Shown piece after piece: positions 58,744 through 64,000 of a stretch of 64,000 nucleotides of DNA; within the stretch, counting starts at the first letter, position 1; each line of letters begins with the position of its first letter. The stretch spans positions 1-64,000 of the forward strand of contig JAJVIM010000018.1 of assembly GCA_022071955.1 (NCBI GenBank), in the 5' to 3' direction. The position numbers were made by a program, and so were the translations under genes. The notes beneath the pieces were generated by a model. It searched no databases. It had not been told where the DNA came from and was given only the letters and a program-made list of their open reading frames with translations. This stretch comes from Anaerolineae bacterium. GTDB taxonomy: Bacteria; Chloroflexota; Anaerolineae; 4572-78; J111.

Positions 58744-60033
58744 ATGGCCATCGATACGCCTGCTGCTATTAACACACTGGTAATTTACGAAGTTTTTGTG
58801 CGCAACCACGGGCCGAACGGTACATTTGCCGATGTAACCGCCGACCTGCCGCGCATCAAAGCGCTGGGCGCGGATGTAGTCTGGCTGATGCCGATTCATC
58901 CCAGCGGCCATATTAAGCGCAAAGGCACGGCCGGATCGCCGTACGCCATTGCTGATTACCGGGCCGTTAACCCGGCCTACGGCACCGAAGCCGATTTTCA
59001 ACAACTTACCGACGCCGCCCACCGGTTGGGGTTGAAAGTGATGATCGATGTGGTGTTCAACCACACCGCGCCGGATTCGGTGTTGGCCCGCCAGCACCCG
59101 GACTGGTTTTATCACGACCCGATTGGCCGGCCCGCGCCCCGCGTGGCCGACTGGTCGGACGTGGTTGATCTGCGCCACGGCCACCCGGCCCTGACTGATT
59201 ACTTGATCGAATCGCTGCTCAAATGGGTGCGGTTGGGGGTTGATGGCTTTCGCTGCGATGTGGCCTCGCTGGTACCGCTGGATTTTTGGCGGCAGGCGCG
59301 GGCGGCGGTGGCGGAAGTTAAGCCCCGGTTCATCTGGCTGGCCGAATCGGTGCATTTGCAGTTTGTGCGCCACATTCGCCAGCGGGGGTACATTGCTCAC
59401 GCCGACGCCGAACTGTACGCCGCGTTTGACCTGACCTACGATTACGACATCCACGACGAGTGGCGCGCCTGCGTGGCCGGGCAACTGCCGCTGGCCGGCT
59501 ACGCCAGAATGCTGGAATTTCAGGAGGGGATTTACCCGGCCAATTTTGCCAAGCTGCGCTTTGTGGAAAACCACGACCAGCCGCGCATTGTGTCGCTAAC
59601 GCCCACACTGGCGCAGGCCCAATGCTGGACGGCGCTGGCCGCCTTTTTGCCGGGCGCGTTTTTAATTTACGCCGGCCAGGAAGCGGCGCTGGCTCATCTG
59701 CCCACCCTGTTTGAGCCTGACCCCATCGATTGGCCCGCCGGCGAGCCACCTTTCTCCGATTTTCTGCGCCGGCTGGCGGCGCTCAAAAAAGACCCGGCCG
59801 TGGTGACCGGCCAGTTTGAACTGAGCGCCGGCGACAGCCATTTTGAGGCGTGCTGGCAGGGCGCGTCGTCGGTGTTGGTGGGGCTGTTCAATGTGCGGGG
59901 CGGGTCGGGGGTGGTCGCCGTGCCGCTGCCCGATGGCCGTTACACCAATTTGCTTAATGACTCGCCGGTAATGGTGACTCGCGGCATGCTGGCGCTGCCG
60001 CCGGAGCCGGTCATCATTCGCCGGGAGGCGTAA
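58744..60033 (+). CDS. GH13 alpha-amylase family protein
   Basis: 429 aa with the GH13 barrel: VWLMPIHPSGHIKRKGTAGSPYAI, region I MIDVVFNHTAPDS, region II GVDGFRCDVASLVP (nucleophile Asp), region III FIWLAESVH (acid/base Glu) and region IV FVENHDQPR. It has no signal peptide, so it is cytoplasmic, and the C-terminal beta domain is short. It probably hydrolyses small alpha-glucans or maltodextrins. A strong AGGAGG precedes the ATG. It overlaps the convergent phosphodiesterase gene by 20 bases. Confidence 0.9.
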   Translation: MAIDTPAAINTLVIYEVFVRNHGPNGTFADVTADLPRIKALGADVVWLMPIHPSGHIKRKGTAGSPYAIADYRAVNPAYGTEADFQQLTDAAHRLGLKVMIDVVFNHTAPDSVLARQHPDWFYHDPIGRPAPRVADWSDVVDLRHGHPALTDYLIESLLKWVRLGVDGFRCDVASLVPLDFWRQARAAVAEVKPRFIWLAESVHLQFVRHIRQRGYIAHADAELYAAFDLTYDYDIHDEWRACVAGQLPLAGYARMLEFQEGIYPANFAKLRFVENHDQPRIVSLTPTLAQAQCWTALAAFLPGAFLIYAGQEAALAHLPTLFEPDPIDWPAGEPPFSDFLRRLAALKKDPAVVTGQFELSAGDSHFEACWQGASSVLVGLFNVRGGSGVVAVPLPDGRYTNLLNDSPVMVTRGMLALPPEPVIIRREA

Positions 60034-60898
60034 TTAGCATGTCAACCAGCAGTTGCGGGAAATCGGTGATGATGCCGTTGACGCCGGCAGCAATCCAGTG
60101 GCGCATGTCGGCCGGGTTGTTGACCGTCCAAACATTGACGGCGATGCCGCGTTCGCCCAAAATCCGCACATCCTCGGGCGTAACGGTGTGGTGATAGGGG
60201 TGAAACACGGTGCTGCCCAACTGGGCCAATAACGGGGTGGGGTCAAAGCCAGAAAGGTGAACCAGCGGCGGCGCGGCGCCGGCCAGTAAAAATTTGGCCA
60301 GCAGCGATTGGGCGATTGGCCCTTCGGTGAGCAGCGCCAGAGGAATATTGGGATTTAGCGCCGCAACCTGCTGCAAATAGTCCGGTACAAACGATGACAC
60401 CAGCACCCGGCTCTCGGCCCGGAGTTCTTCAATAAGCCGCGTTACCCGCTCGGGGATGGACACTGCCGACTGCGGCGGCTGGGCTTTGATCTCAACGTTT
60501 ACCCGCCAATCCAGGTCGATGGTCAATTGGAGCGCCTCGCGCAGGGTGGGCACAGGCTCCGTTTGCAGCGCCGCCTGTGCCGCGGGCGAAACGTGACCGG
60601 CGGCAATCTGGCCAAAGGGGTCGCTGCGCAAAAAAACGCGGCCGGTATCGAGCTGTTTTATTTCGGCCAGCGTAAAATCGCTGACCCACCACGGCATGCG
60701 CTGGGGAAATACGGCCCGGGCGTTGGTGGTACGGGTGAGCGTGTCATCGTGAAAAACAATTAACTCGCCGTCGGCGGACAGGTGGACATCCAGCTCCCAC
60801 ATATCCGCGCCGAGCGCGTGCGCTGTGCGGGCCGCGGCCAGCGTGTTTTCCGGGGCCAGGCTGCGCGCCCCGCGATGGGCAATCACCAGCGGCTTCAT
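60014..60898 (-). CDS. Glycerophosphodiester phosphodiesterase
   Basis: 294 aa. Cytoplasmic GDPD barrel with the metal and catalytic motifs IAHRGARSLAPENTLAAARTA and WELDVHLSADGELIVFHDDTL (HD pair). It ends with FGRSTTRP-free sequence IAVNVWTVNNPADMRHWIAAG, NGIITDFPQLL, standard for the family. It hydrolyses glycerophosphodiesters to sn-glycerol-3-phosphate and an alcohol. Last gene of a five-gene minus-strand cluster; it starts a few bases after the HAD phosphatase stop. Confidence 0.93.
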   Translation of the reverse strand: MKPLVIAHRGARSLAPENTLAAARTAHALGADMWELDVHLSADGELIVFHDDTLTRTTNARAVFPQRMPWWVSDFTLAEIKQLDTGRVFLRSDPFGQIAAGHVSPAAQAALQTEPVPTLREALQLTIDLDWRVNVEIKAQPPQSAVSIPERVTRLIEELRAESRVLVSSFVPDYLQQVAALNPNIPLALLTEGPIAQSLLAKFLLAGAAPPLVHLSGFDPTPLLAQLGSTVFHPYHHTVTPEDVRILGERGIAVNVWTVNNPADMRHWIAAGVNGIITDFPQLLVDMLITPPGE

Positions 60899-60901
60899 GG
60901 G

Positions 60902-61720
60902 TTACCCGGCCAGTTGGCTGCGCCAGATGTCGGCCAGCTCGTTAATGCCGCTAAAAACGGCATCGGGATAAAAACCCTTAACGGGAATGGTTGATTCATT
61001 ATCGACGCCGGTGGTTACCAGAATGGTTTTAAGCCCGGCGCGCTGCCCGCCGGCGATGTCGGTTTCCAGCCGGTCACCGAGCATGGCCGTGTGGGCGGCG
61101 TCGCTGCCCATTTTTTGCATGGCAATTTGAAACATTAACGGTTCCGGCTTGCCGATGGTGACCGGCGTTACTCCGGTTGCCGCTTCAATGGCGGCCAAAA
61201 TCGACCCCGCGCCCGGCCAATCGCCCTCCTCCGCCGGAAAAGTCAGGTCGCCGTTGCTGCCCACAAAGCGCGCCCCGCGCTGAATGAGCAGCGCTGCGTG
61301 GCGCAATTTGTCGTAAGTCAGCGTAAAATCGATGCCGGCCACAACGGCGTCAACCGGCTGGCTGGAATCGGGCATCACCTCAAAGCCGGCGTTGGCCATC
61401 GCTTCGATGAGGCCGGACTGGCCCACCACAAACACTCGCCCGCCGCCGGGCAGTTCGTTTTTTAAGTAGGCGGCGGTGGCCAGCGAAGAGGTCAGCACCA
61501 CGTCTGGCTCAACGCTCACACCCATGCCGGCCAGTTTGCGCTGGTATTCCTGCGGCGTTTTGCTGGCGTTGTTGGTGGCCAAAATGTATTTGATCCGGTG
61601 CTGTTCCAAAAGGTTAAAAAATTTGGTCAGGCCGGGCAGAGGATCGTTGCCGCGCCACAATACGCCATCCATATCGATGGCCAGCGCGTGGATTTGGGTC
61701 AGGTCAAAATTATTTTTCAT
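60902..61720 (-). CDS. HAD-IIA family phosphatase (NagD/PGP-like)
   Basis: 272 aa. HAD motif I LAIDMDGVLWRGNDPLPG, motif II ATNNASKTPQEY, the lysine in IGKPEPLMFQ, and motif IV MLGDRLETDIAGGQRAG, with the C2a cap of the NagD/p-nitrophenyl phosphatase group. Likely a sugar-phosphate or glycerol-phosphate phosphatase. Being next to the phosphodiesterase gene, a role in glycerol-3-phosphate turnover is suggested (inference). Its start overlaps the end of the upstream membrane-protein gene. Confidence 0.92.
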   Translation of the reverse strand: MKNNFDLTQIHALAIDMDGVLWRGNDPLPGLTKFFNLLEQHRIKYILATNNASKTPQEYQRKLAGMGVSVEPDVVLTSSLATAAYLKNELPGGGRVFVVGQSGLIEAMANAGFEVMPDSSQPVDAVVAGIDFTLTYDKLRHAALLIQRGARFVGSNGDLTFPAEEGDWPGAGSILAAIEAATGVTPVTIGKPEPLMFQIAMQKMGSDAAHTAMLGDRLETDIAGGQRAGLKTILVTTGVDNESTIPVKGFYPDAVFSGINELADIWRSQLAG

Positions 61721-62114
61721 TGGGTAATGTCACCACCGAAGTTATGAATCTGACAATACTGAGCGAGGCCAGCCCGGCCCCGGCCAGCAATTCTGTCCAC
61801 GAGACGCCGGCCAGCAAAATAAAGGGCAGGGCATACACCCCGGCAAACAAGGTGTAGCCGGCGTTAGTTACCAGCACAACGTGGCGGGCTGTGGGGTTAA
61901 CGCTGGCGGCCATTTTACGCAGGCCAAAAATCATCAGCGGGATTTCCAGCAGCGAGAAGGTGAGCAAAAATAAAAACAGCCCCCACACCCACAGGGGCCG
62001 GTTGAGCAGCGGCGGAACCAGCCCGGCGCTCATGGCGTAAATGGCGGCGACGGTCATGGCCAGCGAGCCAATCAGGCCAATCAGGCCGGTCAGCATTACG
62101 CTGTTACGACTCAT
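61710..62114 (-). CDS. Small membrane protein, unknown function
   Basis: 134 aa with four predicted membrane segments (about residues 8-30, 40-62, 77-100 and 104-126). No recognised family. The gene overlaps the membrane-protein gene upstream (62104) and the HAD gene downstream (61720), so it is translated as part of that cluster. It has few charged residues and no catalytic motif, so I give no function. Confidence 0.72.
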   Translation of the reverse strand: MSRNSVMLTGLIGLIGSLAMTVAAIYAMSAGLVPPLLNRPLWVWGLFLFLLTFSLLEIPLMIFGLRKMAASVNPTARHVVLVTNAGYTLFAGVYALPFILLAGVSWTELLAGAGLASLSIVRFITSVVTLPNEK

Positions 62115-62361
62115 CGGTTTCTTGTTGGGCCTGCTGCACGTCGTCTTCTACTTCAACGGCGGCGGTGGCAATGGCCCAACTCACCACGCCCCACACCAGC
62201 CCGGAAATGAGGCTGCCCACCCCCAGCGACCAGGCCGTCACCGGCGTGGTCGGGTCGCGGAAAATGCCGATGATGGTTAAAATGATGCCCAAAATGGCAA
62301 AGCTCAGCCCAATTTTAAGCGGGCCATCCAGCCGTTGCCATACGTTTTTTGAGGATGCCAT
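62104..62361 (-). CDS. Small two- to three-span membrane protein, unknown function
   Basis: 85 aa. Hydrophobic segments at about residues 14-33 and 42-68, and an acidic C terminus (VEVEDDVQQAQQETDES). AAAGGAAA lies upstream of the ATG. First gene of the minus-strand cluster ending with the phosphodiesterase. No family recognised. Confidence 0.7.
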   Translation of the reverse strand: MASSKNVWQRLDGPLKIGLSFAILGIILTIIGIFRDPTTPVTAWSLGVGSLISGLVWGVVSWAIATAAVEVEDDVQQAQQETDES

Positions 62362-62604
62362 ACCATTTCCTTTAATAATCAGCGAGTCGGCAAATCAGCG
62401 AATGTAGGGGCGCTTCGCGAAGCGTCCCTATCCTAATTTTTTACCTGTCCCAGAGACAGGCATTCTCGGTGCGGTATCGCAGAAATTGTAGCCCAACCAT
62501 CACGCTTTCATTGGTATTCGCACCTGTTTGGTGTCGATTGTAGCAGATGTGGGCGTAATCGCAAAACGGTGTGGCAGAGGCCCATATCCTGTTCAAACAG
62601 GTAA
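62362..62604. other. Non-coding stretch with dispersed palindrome
   Basis: Contains the GTAGGGGCGCTTCGCGAAGCG-type palindrome (62404-62430) and a CCTGTC/GACAGG hairpin (about 62445-62462). No gene is seen. Both divergent genes need promoters here; only the plus-strand one (62605-62633) is clear. Confidence 0.5.
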
Positions 62605-62633
62605 TTCACATTTTAGCCATTGTGTATTATAAT
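62605..62633 (+). promoter_or_regulatory. Sigma-70-type promoter for the small protein gene and argG
   Basis: TTCACA (62605-62610), 17-bp spacer, TATAAT (62628-62633), 42 bases before the ATG at 62676. Confidence 0.7.
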
Positions 62634-62675
62634 CCGGTTCAATTTTAACTTCACAATATATTGCCGGAGTCCAAA

Positions 62676-62876
62676 ATGGAAAAGAAACAAACCGTGTTGC
62701 TTGCTGGCGGGCTGATTGGGGCAGTGCTGGGGGCAGGTGTGGCTTACCTGCTGATGACCGCTCCCTCAGACCCGGAAAAAGCCGATGAACCCATCACCGC
62801 CGGTGATTTGGTCAGCCTGACCGGTGCGGCGGCCGTCATTGTCCGTAAAGTGGATGACCTGCGCCGAAGATTGTAA
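62676..62876 (+). CDS. Small single-span membrane protein
   Basis: 66 aa. Begins MEKKQTVLLAGGLIGAVLGAGVAYLLM, a glycine-rich N-terminal span similar to YtxH-type proteins. A short polar C-terminal part follows (ITAGDLVSLTGAAAVIVRKV). I start at the ATG with GGAG six bases upstream; a TTG frame opens at 62661. It probably shares the promoter with argG 30 bases downstream. Function unknown. Confidence 0.75.
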   Translation: MEKKQTVLLAGGLIGAVLGAGVAYLLMTAPSDPEKADEPITAGDLVSLTGAAAVIVRKVDDLRRRL

Positions 62877-62906
62877 CATCCAATTCTGCGTTTCTCTGGA
62901 GGAGAC

Positions 62907-64000
62907 ATGTCTGACAAAAAACAAAAAGAAAAATCTGTGGCAGCGGCAGCGCCAAAGACGGCCCGGCCCAAAGTGAAAAAAGTAGTGCTGGCCTATTCCG
63001 GCGGGCTGGATACCAGCGTGATTGTGCCGTGGCTCAAAAACAACTACGGCTGCGAAGTTGTCTGTATGGTGGCCAATCTGGGCCAGGCCGAAGAGCTGGA
63101 TGGCCTGGAAGAAAAAGCCATTAAATCCGGCGCGGTCAAATGCTACATTGAAGACCTGCGCGAAGAATTTATTGTCGATTATATTTTTCCCACGCTGAAG
63201 GCCGGCGCCATTTACGAGCGCAAATACCTGCTGGGCACCAGCTTTGCCCGGCCCATCATTGCCAAGCGCCAGGTTGAAATCGCCGCGCTGGAAGGCGCCG
63301 ACGCCCTCTCGCACGGGGCCACCGGCAAAGGCAACGACCAGGTGCGCTTTGAGCTGACCTACCAGGCGCTCAACCCCAAATTGCAGGTGATCGCTCCCTG
63401 GCGTGAGTGGGACATCCGCTCCCGCGAAGACGCGCTCGATTACGCCGCCGAATACCACGTGCCGGTGGCGGCTACCGAAAAATCCATTTACAGCCGCGAC
63501 CGCAACATCTGGCACCTCAGCCACGAGGGCGGCATTCTGGAAAACCCCTGGCTCGAGCCGGAAAAGGCGATGTTCCAACTGTCCGTTGACCCCGAAGACG
63601 CGCCCAACGAACCGGAATATATCGAGCTTGATTTTGTGGAAGGCATCCCCAAAAAGATCAATGGCGTGGCCCGCGGCCCTATCAGCCTGATCAACGATCT
63701 GAACGCCATTGGCGGCAAACACGGCGTGGGCCGTATCGATCTGGTGGAAAACCGGCTGGTCGGCATGAAGAGCCACGGCGTGTACGAAACCCCCGGTGGC
63801 AGTATCCTCGTCGAGGCGCATCAGGCGCTGGAGCAGCTCTGCCTCGACCGCGAAACGCTGCACTACAAACAGGTGGTCGCTCTTAAATACGCCGATCTGG
63901 TGTACAACGGCCAGTGGTTCACCACCCTGCGCAAAGCCATGGACGAGTTTGTTAACTTCACCCAGCGCAAGATGACCGGCACTGTTCGCCTGAAACTGTA
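62907..64000 (+). CDS. argG: Argininosuccinate synthase, cut by window end
   Basis: At least 364 codons to the window edge; the C terminus is missing. Ligates citrulline and aspartate with ATP in arginine synthesis. The PP-loop [19 protein letters not shown] is at about residues 24-42, followed by [36 protein letters not shown] and [17 protein letters not shown], all typical. Compared with usual ArgG it has an extra N-terminal Lys/Ala-rich segment of about 20 residues ([16 protein letters not shown]). GGAGGAG precedes the ATG. A small membrane protein gene lies just upstream. Confidence 0.96.
   Translation, partial: MSDKKQKEKSVAAAAPKTARPKVKKVVLAYSGGLDTSVIVPWLKNNYGCEVVCMVANLGQAEELDGLEEKAIKSGAVKCYIEDLREEFIVDYIFPTLKAGAIYERKYLLGTSFARPIIAKRQVEIAALEGADALSHGATGKGNDQVRFELTYQALNPKLQVIAPWREWDIRSREDALDYAAEYHVPVAATEKSIYSRDRNIWHLSHEGGILENPWLEPEKAMFQLSVDPEDAPNEPEYIELDFVEGIPKKINGVARGPISLINDLNAIGGKHGVGRIDLVENRLVGMKSHGVYETPGGSILVEAHQALEQLCLDRETLHYKQVVALKYADLVYNGQWFTTLRKAMDEFVNFTQRKMTGTVRLKL

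Noticed and set aside
1..64000. tRNA, rRNA, integrase or prophage genes
   Set aside because: None was recognised on either strand by reading; small RNA genes could still be missed without a covariance search.

Overview
The window is GC-rich bacterial DNA (AT-rich only in some intergenic repeats) with a dense gene layout. It most resembles a Chloroflexota (Anaerolineae-type) genome. That is an inference from the gene style: many sugar ABC importers, tethered sugar-binding lipoproteins, a GT-C glycosyltransferase fused to PA14 and NHL repeats, and metabolic microcompartment genes. No rRNA, tRNA, CRISPR array or phage was found. The only mobile-element-like feature is one 95-bp element with terminal inverted repeats.

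Left third (1-26.6 kb): a complete vitamin B12-dependent 1,2-propanediol utilisation (Pdu) microcompartment region. On the minus strand, from 19.6 kb down to 5.0 kb, the order is pduU-V-A-B-C-D-E-G-H, a BMC-H shell protein with a long basic tail, pduL, a flavoprotein, pduN-O-P-S-T. Diol dehydratase (CDE) makes propionaldehyde, GH reactivates it, and O and S remake adenosylcobalamin. P and L convert the aldehyde to propionyl-CoA and propionyl-phosphate. The alcohol branch is a divergently transcribed Zn-alcohol dehydrogenase carrying a C-terminal encapsulation-like helix, followed by a CoA-disulfide-reductase-type flavoenzyme. Downstream lie a membrane protein that may be the substrate carrier and the cobalt importer cbiMNQO under a cobalamin riboswitch. 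A second cobalamin riboswitch with its own terminator precedes a PocR-domain histidine kinase, a YesN-type AraC response regulator and an EutJ-like protein.

Middle (26.6-41.7 kb): a MerB-like gene pair, a DUF1801 protein, a methyltransferase, a lipoprotein joining an intradiol-dioxygenase-like domain to an M1 peptidase, and a glycosyltransferase. Next come a LacI-regulated sugar ABC importer whose binding protein carries a LysM domain, an Ogt-type DNA repair protein, a GH13 sucrose-phosphorylase-like enzyme and a REC-HTH-REC response regulator.

42-53.5 kb: two adjacent xylose/ribose-type ABC importers. In both, the binding lipoprotein is an internal tandem duplication (one pair is identical over 956 bp). 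The second operon ends in a gene fusing an ABC ATPase, with altered signature and switch residues, to a NarX-like histidine kinase. With the nearby orphan REC-HTH-REC regulator and palindromes in front of the first importer, this looks like a transport-coupled sugar-sensing system. It is the strongest candidate for something undescribed in the window.

53.5-64 kb: a GT-C/PA14/NHL membrane protein, an M20 peptidase, a GH13 hydrolase, a glycerophosphodiesterase, a HAD phosphatase, small membrane proteins, and the start of argG, cut by the window edge. Long perfect hairpins and several dispersed intergenic repeat families recur throughout.
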